DNA of 54,496 bases from positions 1-54,496 of the forward strand of contig CABUUO010000009.1 in NCBI GenBank assembly GCA_902494875.1. Direction: 5' to 3'. Under the pieces are notes generated by a model, which did no database searches, was not told the origin of the DNA, and worked only from the letters and a program-made list of their open reading frames with translations. Below, piece by piece: positions 8,510-16,761 of this stretch. This stretch comes from an uncultured Pseudomonadota bacterium (GTDB lineage Bacteria; Pseudomonadota; Alphaproteobacteria; RF32; CAG-239). The number at the start of each line of letters is the position of its first letter. The first letter of the stretch is position 1. The translations under genes were made by a program, and so were the position numbers.

Positions 8510-9067
8510 ATGAAAATCACATTAACTGGCAAACAAGTTGATATTGGCGACAGACTTCGCAAACATGTTGAAGAAGCCATCGAAAACTCTGTTAACAAAT
8601 ATTTCCCGGCTCCGATTAGCTGCACTGTAGCATTCTCCAAGGAAGGCGAAGATTTCAACGCCGAAGTTACGGTTCATCCTGCTAAAAATATCGTATTAAA
8701 AGGTTCCGGCGTTGCCGGCGATCCTTATTCTGCCTTTGACAATGCCAATACGCATATTGCAACGCGCTTACGCCGTCACAAAACCAAATTAAGTGACCAC
8801 AAAGGCAAAACTGGTCTTGCCGAAATGGGCAGTGAAGCCGTATTCTCCCTGAATGAAGAAGCTGAAGAAATCGATATCGACGATGCTCCGCTTACCATTG
8901 CCGAACTCGAAGCCCAGATTCCGGTTTGCACCGTTAGCGACGCCGTTATGCGCATGGATCTGATTAACGAATGTGCATTAATGTTTAGAAACAGCGCCAA
9001 TAATCACATCAGCATGGTATACCGCCGCAAAGACGGCAATATCGGCTGGGTTGAGACTAAAGCGTAA
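8510..9067 (+). CDS. hpf: Ribosome hibernation promoting factor, long form
   Basis: 185 residues. Long HPF binds the decoding region of idle 30S subunits and pairs ribosomes into 100S dimers in stationary phase. The ATG at 8510 is preferred because AAGGAAG lies just before it and the family begins MKITLTGKQVDIGD; an in-frame TTG lies five codons upstream. Residues 1-100 are the S30AE/YfiA domain. After an acidic linker, the C-terminal domain (DAVMRMDLINECALMFRN) is the dimerisation module that marks the long form. ptsN overlaps no coding sequence and starts 31 bp later. Confidence 0.95.
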   Translation: MKITLTGKQVDIGDRLRKHVEEAIENSVNKYFPAPISCTVAFSKEGEDFNAEVTVHPAKNIVLKGSGVAGDPYSAFDNANTHIATRLRRHKTKLSDHKGKTGLAEMGSEAVFSLNEEAEEIDIDDAPLTIAELEAQIPVCTVSDAVMRMDLINECALMFRNSANNHISMVYRRKDGNIGWVETKA

Positions 9068-9098
9068 ACCAGTTTTAACAGCAAAAGGCACAAAATTT

Positions 9099-9548
9099 AT
9101 GAAACTTTCAGAAATAATGTCTGGAAACAGCATTTTTATGGGGCTGAAATCAAACAGCAAAAGACAGCTTTTGCAAGATTTGGCTGACAAAGCCGCTGAA
9201 GTTACCGGCATTAATGAACGCACGATTTTTGATACTGTCTTGGAGCGGGAAAATTTGGGCTCAACCGGCTTTGGCGAAGGCACGGCTTTGCCGCACGGAA
9301 GATTCGAGGGCTTGGACCGGGTATACGGCTTTTTTGCCAAACTGAACTCTCCGGTAGACTTTGATGCGATTGATGGCAAACCGGTGGATTTGGTATTTAT
9401 GTTGCTCTCTCCGGAAGGAAACGGCGCTGACCACCTTACAGCTCTAGCTCAAGCCTCCAGAATTCTCAAAGATGAATCTCTGCGTACCAAACTCAGACAA
9501 ATTTCATCAGCTCAGGAAATTTATGCTCTTTTGAACAATCACGAATAA
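9099..9548 (+). CDS. ptsN: Nitrogen-regulatory PTS enzyme IIA (IIA-Ntr)
   Basis: 149 residues. IIA-Ntr is the last phosphoacceptor of the regulatory PTS (PtsP-PtsO-PtsN) that senses nitrogen and potassium state and does not transport sugar. The start MKLSEIMSGN at 9099 fits the family length; AAAGG lies 10 bases upstream. The phosphorylated histidine is in GTALPHGR, about residue 66. The gene sits after rpoN-hpf, its standard place, and is followed by a strong terminator at 9565-9591. Confidence 0.97.
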   Translation: MKLSEIMSGNSIFMGLKSNSKRQLLQDLADKAAEVTGINERTIFDTVLERENLGSTGFGEGTALPHGRFEGLDRVYGFFAKLNSPVDFDAIDGKPVDLVFMLLSPEGNGADHLTALAQASRILKDESLRTKLRQISSAQEIYALLNNHE

Positions 9549-9558
9549 ATGGACTGAT

Positions 9559-9591
9559 AAAAAAACTCCCGTTTTTTACGGGAGTTTTTTT
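9559..9591. terminator. Bidirectional terminator between ptsN and the DUF1150 gene
   Basis: Arms ACTCCCG (9565-9571) and CGGGAGT (9579-9585) form a 7-bp stem with A-runs on one side and T-runs on the other, so it can end transcripts from both converging genes. Confidence 0.9.
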
Positions 9592-9606
9592 GTCCGGTCT
9601 ATCCGT

Positions 9607-9825
9607 TTAATGAACAGACTGCGGATTAAGATCATTTTGTTTGGCAACGATAAAAGCAAATTCCCGATCATCCGTCATGGCAATTTTTTCGCCATCGGCA
9701 GCATAAATTGACCACATACGCTTTCCGTCTTCCATACCAGGTTTTATAAAAGCAACATTCTCGTCATTCCAGGAAACCAGTTCCGAAGCAAATTCCTTAT
9801 CGAAATCGTCAATATCTTTTTTCAT
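9607..9825 (-). CDS. DUF1150 family small protein
   Basis: 72 residues, cytoplasmic, function unknown. The start ATG at 9825 has GGTGGA just upstream; an in-frame TTG four codons earlier is less likely. The pattern matches the alphaproteobacterial DUF1150 family: an aromatic-rich start (VSWNDENVAFIKPG), an IYAADGEKIAMTDDRE core and the hallmark C-terminus with DLNPQSVH. In relatives it is often near heat-shock genes; here it stands alone, convergent with ptsN. It supports placing the organism in the Alphaproteobacteria. Family assignment rests on my recollection of the pattern. Confidence 0.75.
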   Translation of the reverse strand: MKKDIDDFDKEFASELVSWNDENVAFIKPGMEDGKRMWSIYAADGEKIAMTDDREFAFIVAKQNDLNPQSVH

Positions 9826-9940
9826 CTTTCCACCCAAACTCTAAATTTTCATGCCGGCATAACTTACCGACACTTTATTAATTATTAACTAAGATTACGT
9901 TAATATAATCAAAATTCTCCAATTTTCCAGGATCAGAACA

Positions 9941-11611
9941 ATGTTCGTCAGTTTAAATAAAAAATTTATCTATACAATTGTCACCTTTTTCCTTTTTACG
10001 GCAATTCTGTTCATCTACACCTTTTACACAATTTACGGCGTACGTTTTCAAGAAGAGCAAAAAGCCAATCTGACCCGTAACCAGCAATATCTGGAACTGC
10101 TTTATGAGAATAACGGGCTGCGCAACGAACTGGAAAACATTGTCAAAAACAATCCCGGTATAAAGATTTCTGCCGCTTTCAAGAAAAAAATAATCAGTTC
10201 AAACAAAGATACCAAATTGCAGGACACCATTAACCGCGAACAAAAACGTACTGAAGAATTGATCAAAAACTACGATGACCGCTACTCTACCATCAAAGAA
10301 GGCATGCGTTTGGTTGTCACCAGTTCCATTTTGATTTTTCTGGCTATTGTTCTGCTTTGGTTTCTGATTCGCCGCTGGGTGCTCTATCCTCTGAACCAAA
10401 TTAGCGAAGTAAGCAACAAAGTTTCCGAAGGCAACCTTTCCAGCCGTGTGGAACTGAGCGAACAGCGCATCTTTTTAGACGAGATTGACATACTGGCCGA
10501 CACTTTCAATACTATGTTGAAAAATCTGGAACAAAGTATCCGGGAAATAAAGGAAAAAGAAAGTTTTCTGCAATCGTTGATTGACGGTATCCCGGACGGA
10601 CTGCGCGTTATTGATGAGGACTATAACATTGTTATCGCCAATAAGGCCTATTATAAGCAGATTGGCCGGCATAAGGGCAATAAATGCTACATGGCCTCGC
10701 AAAACCGAACCGAACCGTGTTCCAGCGCCATGTTTGCCTGCCCGTTGCACGAAATCTGCCGCAATCATAAAAACAATGTCCGCGTCATACAGCAATTTGC
10801 CACACATCCTAACCGGCATCTGGCCATCAATGCCGCCCCTCTTCGGATTGAAGAAGAAGACAAGACCTATATCATTGAAGTTATCCGAGATCTGAGTGAC
10901 GACATCAAGTTTTCACATCAGCAAAAACTGTCATCCTTGGGCTTTATGGCTACCTCTGTTGCACATGAGATGAAAAATCACCTTGGCTCTATCCGCATGA
11001 TAACCGAAAACCTTTTGGATAAATTTTATCTCAACAAACCCGATGACGATGAAGAGAAAAAACTTTTGAGTCTCATTCATAACCAGCTTATCGAATGCAT
11101 AAACGTTCCTGAACGCCTGCTTAAACTTTCCAGATTTTCCGGCGACAAACTGCAAGACATCAATTGTGCCGACAGCACCCGTGACGTTATTGCTTTGTTG
11201 GATTACGAAGCCAAGCACAACGGCATTACCATCGAATTCCAGACATCTTCTCAAGAAATTACCATAAAAGGATTTGAACCTGACTTTAAAATGGTTCTGG
11301 TCAATTTGATTCTAAATGCAATCAAAGCTATCAAAAACAACGGCATAATCAAAATAGAACAAACCCACACCGCCAAATATATAACACTCAAGGTTATCGA
11401 TAACGGACACGGTATCAGCCGCGAAAACCTGCAGCGTATTTTTGAACCTTTTTATTCCGAAGGGAAAGACATTCGCTCCGGCGGTACCGGATTGGGACTG
11501 TCTATCGTTAAATCCATTGTCGAAAAACTCAAAGGCAGTATTACCGTAAGCAGTGAGATAGATGTCGGCACTTGTTTCACCCTCAAGTTTCCTCGTTCAG
11601 ACAAAAAATAA
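9941..11611 (+). CDS. Membrane sensor histidine kinase with HAMP and Cys-rich PAS
   Basis: 556 residues. Two membrane helices (about residues 9-31 and 126-146) bracket a periplasmic sensor region of roughly 95 residues. A HAMP segment follows (about 147-205), then a PAS domain (about 210-325) holding four spaced cysteines (CYM, PCSSAM, ACPLHEIC) as in some redox or metal-binding PAS modules. The dimerisation histidine is in VAHEMKNHLGS, about residue 342. The ATPase part shows NLILNAIKAI, DNGHGIS and GTGLGLSIV. No response regulator is adjacent; the nearest is the minus-strand receiver protein at 12642. The signal is unknown. Confidence 0.92.
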   Translation: MFVSLNKKFIYTIVTFFLFTAILFIYTFYTIYGVRFQEEQKANLTRNQQYLELLYENNGLRNELENIVKNNPGIKISAAFKKKIISSNKDTKLQDTINREQKRTEELIKNYDDRYSTIKEGMRLVVTSSILIFLAIVLLWFLIRRWVLYPLNQISEVSNKVSEGNLSSRVELSEQRIFLDEIDILADTFNTMLKNLEQSIREIKEKESFLQSLIDGIPDGLRVIDEDYNIVIANKAYYKQIGRHKGNKCYMASQNRTEPCSSAMFACPLHEICRNHKNNVRVIQQFATHPNRHLAINAAPLRIEEEDKTYIIEVIRDLSDDIKFSHQQKLSSLGFMATSVAHEMKNHLGSIRMITENLLDKFYLNKPDDDEEKKLLSLIHNQLIECINVPERLLKLSRFSGDKLQDINCADSTRDVIALLDYEAKHNGITIEFQTSSQEITIKGFEPDFKMVLVNLILNAIKAIKNNGIIKIEQTHTAKYITLKVIDNGHGISRENLQRIFEPFYSEGKDIRSGGTGLGLSIVKSIVEKLKGSITVSSEIDVGTCFTLKFPRSDKK

Positions 11612-11679
11612 ATTGCAAAAATAAAATTATGGCGTTATATAGGATAACAATAATTAGAAAATAAACAGAGGACTATTTT

Positions 11680-11904
11680 ATGAGCAAAGAAGAACTGCTG
11701 GAATTAACCGGTGAAGTCATTGAAAAACTGCCCAACGCCATGTTTCGCGTCAAGCTGGAAAACGGAGTGGAAATTTTGGCCCATACCGCCGGCAAAATGC
11801 GTAAGTTTCGTATCCGCGTAATGGTCGGAGACAAGGTCGATATAGAAATGACCCCTTACGACCTGACAAAAGGCCGTATAACCTTCCGTCACAAAGATCA
11901 ATAA
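11680..11904 (+). CDS. infA: Translation initiation factor IF-1
   Basis: 74 residues, two more than the common 72. IF-1 is an OB-fold protein that blocks the 30S A site during initiation. It begins MSKEELLELTGEVIEKLPNA and contains FRVKLENG, HTAGKMRKFRIR and the conserved C-terminal TPYDLTKGRITFR. It is preceded by a good ribosome binding site (AGAGGAC) and followed at once by a bidirectional terminator, so it looks monocistronic. Confidence 0.97.
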   Translation: MSKEELLELTGEVIEKLPNAMFRVKLENGVEILAHTAGKMRKFRIRVMVGDKVDIEMTPYDLTKGRITFRHKDQ

Positions 11905-11932
11905 AAAAAGCGCTGGCAAACAGCGCTTTTTC
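11904..11932. terminator. Bidirectional terminator between infA and the DedA-like gene
   Basis: AAAAGCGCTG (11906-11915) and CAGCGCTTTT (11921-11930) form a 10-bp stem with a 5-base loop, flanked by A and T runs. It serves both converging genes. Confidence 0.9.
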
Positions 11933-11940
11933 TTTAACCG

Positions 11941-12558
11941 TTATACATATTTTATCAGCATAAAACTGCCTATCAGCAGCACAAAAAACAATATGGCCAG
12001 CATTCCCAGATTTTTCTCGATAAAATCTTTCATCGGCTCGCCGTATTTTTTCAACAGCCAAGCCACCAGGAAAAATCTTCCGCCGCGGGCCAAAATTGAA
12101 GCAACGGTAAAAACCCACAGGTTTAGTTCCACCACTCCGCTGGCAATGGTGATAACCTTATACGGAAAAGGCGTTATGCCGGCGCCGAAAACAATCCATG
12201 CCCCCCATTCGTGATAATAGTCCTTAAACACGTCAAACTGATGGGCATAACCGTAAAAATCCAACAGCGGCTTGGCGATCAAATCAAAAAAGAACACGCC
12301 GATGGCATAACCGAAATACCCCCCCAGCACACTGGCGACAGTAGCCACTCCGGCAATTTTCCAAGCCTTGCTCGGAGTAGCAAGCACCATAGGAATCAGC
12401 ATCACATCCGGCGGAATAGGGAAAAATGAACTCTCAATAAAAGATACGGCAAATAAAAAGTACAATGCTGTCTTACGCGACGCCAATTCAATCATATAAT
12501 TATAACAGCCATGAACGCAACCACGAGCCAGACCTATCGTTTTTTTGACAATAACCAT
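11941..12558 (-). CDS. DedA/YqaA-type (SNARE-associated/VTT) membrane protein
   Basis: 205 residues with several hydrophobic helices. The ATG at 12558 has AAGGG six bases upstream and is preferred over the in-frame TTG two codons earlier. The VTT/DedA hallmarks are present: FIESSFFPIPPDVMLIP near residue 40, a GGYFGYAIG segment and FGAGITPFPYKVITIASG. The family includes undecaprenyl-phosphate and phospholipid flippases of the inner membrane. This YqaA-like branch is not functionally settled, so I give no gene symbol. It faces infA across a shared terminator. Confidence 0.8.
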   Translation of the reverse strand: MVIVKKTIGLARGCVHGCYNYMIELASRKTALYFLFAVSFIESSFFPIPPDVMLIPMVLATPSKAWKIAGVATVASVLGGYFGYAIGVFFFDLIAKPLLDFYGYAHQFDVFKDYYHEWGAWIVFGAGITPFPYKVITIASGVVELNLWVFTVASILARGGRFFLVAWLLKKYGEPMKDFIEKNLGMLAILFFVLLIGSFMLIKYV

Positions 12559-12641
12559 AATCAACCCTTTCTTTGTTTACAACAAAGCATATGGCATTAT
12601 CGTCTGAAAAGACAACATAAAATGCTATTTAATTAACAGAG

Positions 12642-13265
12642 CTACAACAGAAATTTTCGAATATCATCATGCCGCTCGGCACGAAAAACATATTGATGCT
12701 CCAAAACGGATTTAGCACCGTCAAAATCTATGCCGGAATGACAAATACAGACAATATGAGGATGATTTTTTAACAAATAACGTTTTGCTGCCGCCAGACC
12801 ATGCACCGGAAAATATTTAAGACTGTTTTCAATAATGGAACGTTCCAACGGCGACTTCAAAGCGTCAAAATCTTCAAGCAGCAGAATATCGTCATTTCTT
12901 CCGCCCTGACAATATGCATCTACAATTTCGAACAACCGGTCCAGCTCAAGGGGCTTCTGCAGAAAATGTGCGGCGCCCTTGGCTATCGCCAAATCGACGT
13001 CCCTGGAAACCGTCATCATAACGACCGGAATTTCGTTCAACAAAGCATCGCCGTGAATTACACCGAGAATTTCCCACCCGTTGATAACTGGCATATTGAC
13101 ATCCAGCAGCAGAATATCCGGCCGAATTTCTCGGGCATAACGCAAAAACTGATAGGCGTTGGTCGTTGCAAAAACATCATAACCTTTCGCCTCAAACAAT
13201 TCCTGATACAAATCCAAGATAACACCGTCGTCATCAAGCATAAAAACCTTGCCGGAAACATCCAT
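12642..13265 (-). CDS. Response regulator receiver protein with unassigned C-terminal domain
   Basis: 207 residues. The ATG at 13265 (MDVSGK) follows a GGGGGG-type ribosome binding site; an in-frame ATG five codons earlier is possible. Residues 5-120 are a CheY-like receiver: acidic DDD at 11-13, phosphoacceptor D55 in LLLDVNMP, the MMTVS switch and the conserved lysine in LQKPLELD. Residues 125-207 carry no DNA-binding or enzyme motif that I recognise; the alternation ILLLEDFDAL...HIVCICHSG hints at a degenerate second receiver fold. A role with the orphan kinase at 9941 is possible but only inferred from proximity. Confidence 0.85.
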   Translation of the reverse strand: MDVSGKVFMLDDDGVILDLYQELFEAKGYDVFATTNAYQFLRYAREIRPDILLLDVNMPVINGWEILGVIHGDALLNEIPVVMMTVSRDVDLAIAKGAAHFLQKPLELDRLFEIVDAYCQGGRNDDILLLEDFDALKSPLERSIIENSLKYFPVHGLAAAKRYLLKNHPHIVCICHSGIDFDGAKSVLEHQYVFRAERHDDIRKFLL

Positions 13266-13318
13266 TGCACCCCCCATCATACGAATAACATCAATGCAAT
13301 ATATATAATCGGCAGATT

Positions 13319-14173
13319 TCAGTTTTTAAGACGGTTCTGTTTCAAAAAAGCCTCAAAAGTATTAGTAAGCAACATAGCGACCGTCAACGGTCCGACCCCG
13401 CCCGGAACCGGAGACAAATAAGAAGCCTGCGTATATACATCGTCAAAATCGACATCGCCGCACAACTTTCCCTCAACCCGGTTAATACCGACATCAATAA
13501 CCACGGCGCCTTTTTTTACCCAGTCTTTTTTCACCATTCGCGGACATCCGCAGGCCGCGACCAAAATATCGGCCCGACTGGTAATTTCTTTTATGTTTTC
13601 GGTTTTGGAATGAACCACCGTCACCGTGCAGTTATGATTCAACAGTAAAGCTGCCAGTGGCTTGCCGACAATGTTGGAACGGCCGATAATAACAGCATCC
13701 TTGCCACTCAAATTTTTCCAAACCGACTGCAGCATATACAGCACGCCTTTAGGTGTCGCTGCCACAACGGCATCAGCCGAGTTTGCCATCAGCAGTCCCG
13801 CATTATAGGGACTGAAGCCGTCTACATCTTTCAAGGGATTTATTGATGACAGCACATTCTGCGGATTAATCTGCGGCGGCAGCGGCAGCTGCACTAAAAT
13901 GCCGTGAACGTCCTCTGTCCGGTTGAGCTCGTCAATCAAAGTCAAAAGTTCCTTTTCCGGAGTTGACGCCGGAAGATGATAAAAATCGCATCTCATGCCG
14001 ACGGCTTCCGCCGCTTTTTTCTTGTTGCGGTCATAAACCAGACTGGCCTCGTCATCACCGACCAGAATAACCGCCAGACCGGGACACACGCCCTGCGCCT
14101 TAATCTCTTCGGCCAGTTTTTGTCTGACATTCTGAGCCAGAGATTTCCCGTCGATAATCTTTTCCTTACTCAT
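13319..14173 (-). CDS. folD: Bifunctional methylenetetrahydrofolate dehydrogenase / cyclohydrolase
   Basis: 284 residues. FolD converts 5,10-methylene-THF to 10-formyl-THF with NADP, feeding purine synthesis and formyl-Met-tRNA. ATG at 14173 has GAGGG six bases upstream. The catalytic Y..K pair is in SLVYDRNKKKAAE (about residue 51), with GILVQLPLPP, DVDGFSPYN and the nucleotide-binding GRSNIVGKP all present. The usual PCTP motif reads AATP here, a mild deviation. It overlaps the DUF167 gene by 8 bp, so the two are translationally coupled with the YggT gene upstream. Confidence 0.97.
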   Translation of the reverse strand: MSKEKIIDGKSLAQNVRQKLAEEIKAQGVCPGLAVILVGDDEASLVYDRNKKKAAEAVGMRCDFYHLPASTPEKELLTLIDELNRTEDVHGILVQLPLPPQINPQNVLSSINPLKDVDGFSPYNAGLLMANSADAVVAATPKGVLYMLQSVWKNLSGKDAVIIGRSNIVGKPLAALLLNHNCTVTVVHSKTENIKEITSRADILVAACGCPRMVKKDWVKKGAVVIDVGINRVEGKLCGDVDFDDVYTQASYLSPVPGGVGPLTVAMLLTNTFEAFLKQNRLKN

Positions 14174-14489
14174 CAATACCCTCGTTTTTCAGCCAGTTCT
14201 TAACAGCCGACAATACCTCTTCGGCCTTTCCTCGAACCAACACCTTTTTATAACGGTCTGTTTCTCCGCTGACGACTTCAATATCAGATTTGGCAATTTT
14301 GATTTTGGAAGCCAGAAACCTCACCAGTTCAGCATTGGCCTTGCCCTTTTCGGGCACGCTGACCACACTGATCTTCAGGTGGACGTTTCCGTCCGCATCG
14401 GTAAAAATACCCCTCAATAAACAAGAAGAAGAGTTAGGTTGACACCTAACTCTTAAAACGACTCCTTGCTTGACGACTTCCGTAACCAC
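14166..14489 (-). CDS. DUF167 / YggU family protein
   Basis: 107 residues starting with GTG (GGGA eight bases upstream). The family is small, cytoplasmic and of unknown biochemical role. The DUF167 core is clear: LRVRCQPNS near the start, HLKISVVSVPEKGKANAELVRFLA in the middle, then the SDIEVVSGETDRYKKVLV stretch. It lies 12 bp after the YggT gene and overlaps folD by 8 bp. The yggT-yggU pairing is common in proteobacteria. Confidence 0.9.
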   Translation of the reverse strand: MVTEVVKQGVVLRVRCQPNSSSCLLRGIFTDADGNVHLKISVVSVPEKGKANAELVRFLASKIKIAKSDIEVVSGETDRYKKVLVRGKAEEVLSAVKNWLKNEGIDE

Positions 14490-14501
14490 AAAAGCATCCC
14501 G

Positions 14502-14810
14502 CTATGATAACAGGAACTGCGACAAAACAAAAGTCAGACGGCTGAAAAACAGCAAAATCAATAACAGAACAAACGGAGAAAAGTCAAACCCGCTGATAAC
14601 GACAGCCGGAACTTTTTCCTTGATTTTGTCATAAACCGGATGAGTCGCTTTTTCCAAAAGTTCCATTGTCTTCTTGGCATATTTGTTGGTAGGCTCCAAA
14701 ATTTTGAAATGAATCAGCCAGTGCAGAACGATTTCCACCACCACAATTTTAAAATATAGGCTGACAACTAATCCAATAATATAAAAAAACGGCTCAAATA
14801 AAGCACCCAT
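14502..14810 (-). CDS. YggT family membrane protein
   Basis: 102 residues with hydrophobic helices at both ends (about 8-32 and 75-101) and a short hydrophilic hairpin between them containing PVYDKIKEKVP and GFDFSPFVLLLIL, the YggT signature. GGAG precedes the ATG. YggT proteins are inner-membrane and have been linked to osmotic tolerance and to division or shape proteins in other bacteria; that role is not shown here. It is the first gene of the compact set yggT-DUF167-folD. Confidence 0.9.
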   Translation of the reverse strand: MGALFEPFFYIIGLVVSLYFKIVVVEIVLHWLIHFKILEPTNKYAKKTMELLEKATHPVYDKIKEKVPAVVISGFDFSPFVLLLILLFFSRLTFVLSQFLLS

Positions 14811-14834
14811 AATTTATAACTCCTGATAATTTTA

Positions 14835-16100
14835 TTAACCTAATCTTTTCGCTTCCCGCATTTTCTGTTGCAACAGCATAAAGTGCTGAGAATTGAATCT
14901 CTGAATTACTTCTGATTTTGGCCTACTAACGGCAGATTGTCTACCACTAAGTTCATTTATCCTCTTAATAACATCAGCCTTGGTTCTGGTTTTGTCAACC
15001 AGATGCTCCTCGCTGGCGCTGTAATCGGGAACAAAAGACTTAACGCCGAGACGATACAGAAAACGATCCGGAACTTCCTGTCCCCGGCGACGGCATTCCA
15101 AAACCAGCGAACACATCTCGCGCCTGATTTTGTCCTCTTCCAGACTTTCCTCATTGGCATTAACCTGTTTCGACGGCGTTGTCGCCACTTTTACCAGATT
15201 CATAATTTCCTGATGAGCGGCCATACGTTTCTGAATCTCAGTCAACCGTTCGGCGTTTTCATATGAATCGTTTTTGTTTCTCAGAGCCAGATCACGTTGA
15301 TAAATCAAATCGCGCATACGCTGTTCCAGATAACGGGCATAGCGGTCACGTTCTCTTTTTTCGGCTTCGGTAAGATGTCCGCGCAGAGACAGGGCTATAA
15401 CGGCCTGTGCGCAGCATACGCCGAGCTTATACTCATCGTCGCTGAAAATACTCCGGTCATCATAGACGCGGCGGCGCAAAAATTCGCAGTATGTATGCCC
15501 GCGCTCTCTGTCTTTCTCGTCGTTGTCTCTCTCTGCCAGCGCTTCTTCCTTGCTCTTGGTCGAAACCTTAATCGCACTGCGGATTTCCATCAGCTTCGCC
15601 AGTTTAACCTGCAAAAACGCCAGCTGTTCTTTGGCATACGGATTATCGGGACGGCTGGCATAAAGCGATATGCAGACCCTCATGTCTGTTTCCCGCTGAT
15701 CCAAATCACTGAGAAAGTTTTCCCGAAGTTCAATATCGCTGTCGGTAATGTCGCCGTCGGTCATTTTGGTAATAACGTCCTGAGCGTCATAAATCCAGCG
15801 ATAATACTCTTCCTGCGGAGATGTTTCCGATTCCATTGTCTGAATGGAACGGGCAACGCTGATAGCCAGATCATCAAAACTGATTTCCGTTCCGCCGATT
15901 TTAATTTTCTCATTTTTGTTTTGAGTGTCCATCAATCTCCGGGCTGCTGCTTCCTTTTCTTCGCCGCTTAACCCGCCAAAGGTCTTGTCCAGACCTCTTT
16001 TGATGACTTCCTTTTTTTTGTCCTGCTCTGAATAGACTTTTGTCGGCGCCGGTGCGCTCACGCCTCTCAGGGCATTTAACTGTGCAGCAGGAGCATTCAT
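14835..16100 (-). CDS. Hypothetical charged, probably coiled-coil protein
   Basis: 421 residues; I do not recognise a family. There is no signal peptide or membrane helix. The N-terminus is Ala/Pro-rich (MNAPAAQLNALRGVSAPAPT); the rest is very rich in Arg, Lys and Glu with long predicted helices (AEKRERDRYARYLEQRMRDL, residues about 235-260) that suggest coiled coils. AAGGAG precedes the ATG. It follows the TerB-like gene by 24 bp on the same strand and precedes the YggT gene by 24 bp, so all may be one operon. It may be a lineage-restricted protein. Confidence 0.75.
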   Translation of the reverse strand: MNAPAAQLNALRGVSAPAPTKVYSEQDKKKEVIKRGLDKTFGGLSGEEKEAAARRLMDTQNKNEKIKIGGTEISFDDLAISVARSIQTMESETSPQEEYYRWIYDAQDVITKMTDGDITDSDIELRENFLSDLDQRETDMRVCISLYASRPDNPYAKEQLAFLQVKLAKLMEIRSAIKVSTKSKEEALAERDNDEKDRERGHTYCEFLRRRVYDDRSIFSDDEYKLGVCCAQAVIALSLRGHLTEAEKRERDRYARYLEQRMRDLIYQRDLALRNKNDSYENAERLTEIQKRMAAHQEIMNLVKVATTPSKQVNANEESLEEDKIRREMCSLVLECRRRGQEVPDRFLYRLGVKSFVPDYSASEEHLVDKTRTKADVIKRINELSGRQSAVSRPKSEVIQRFNSQHFMLLQQKMREAKRLG

Positions 16101-16124
16101 AATGCTTCTCCTTAAAAAATCTGA

Positions 16125-16571
16125 TTAAACTTCTTCAAAAATCAACTTTGCCTGTTCCAGCCAAATGACCCGGTCAATGACCCACTGGCTGATCTGTTCG
16201 ATTTTTTCGAGTTCCACGCCCATCGCCAGACCGACTTTTCCGATCAAAAGCGTCTCGCTGTCGGAAAGCTCGCTGTCGGCATGAGCCAGAACGCACATTT
16301 CCTTAATCAGTTCAAGGGCTGCGCGGCGGTTGTCAATAATTTTCACGGCATTGACAATTTCCTCGTCGTTGTCGATTTGAAGAATTTCTTCCACTCTTTG
16401 AGCCGGCACGCCGTATATAAGCGCAACCTGTTCAATAAACTTCTTTTCTTCCGGATCCAAAACGCCGTCGGCATTGGCCAGACGGGCCAATGCCTTCATA
16501 AAGGCAACTCTCTGTTCTTCATTCAGTTTTGTTAAACAGGTCATATCATGCTCCATTCCTAATGCGGTCAT
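16125..16571 (-). CDS. TerB-like (tellurite-resistance B fold) protein
   Basis: 148 residues. Two similar acidic segments, LANADGVLDPEEKKFIEQ near residue 30 and LAHADSELSDSETLLIGK near residue 100, are the hallmark of the all-helical TerB fold, which binds metal in the tellurite-resistance member. A GGGAG ribosome binding site precedes ATG 16571. No other ter genes are nearby, so tellurite resistance itself should not be assumed; stand-alone TerB proteins are common. It heads a same-strand run with the 421-residue hypothetical gene. Confidence 0.75.
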   Translation of the reverse strand: MTALGMEHDMTCLTKLNEEQRVAFMKALARLANADGVLDPEEKKFIEQVALIYGVPAQRVEEILQIDNDEEIVNAVKIIDNRRAALELIKEMCVLAHADSELSDSETLLIGKVGLAMGVELEKIEQISQWVIDRVIWLEQAKLIFEEV

Positions 16572-16761
16572 TATAAAACTCCCAATAATTTGTTGCTGAC
16601 TGAATAATAGCCAAAAACTGGTTAATTTTCAATAAAAAAGCGAAAGCAATCTTTTTTCCGCACTCAAATTTCGGCACAGCCGCCAAAAAAGATTTGAAAT
16701 TAGTTTGCGGATGGCTTAAAATTACAGATTAACGAACCAATAGAATTATTAGGATTTCAGA

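Noticed and set aside
16125..16571. Tellurite-resistance operon
   Set aside because: Only a TerB-like fold is present; no terC, terD or related genes are nearby.
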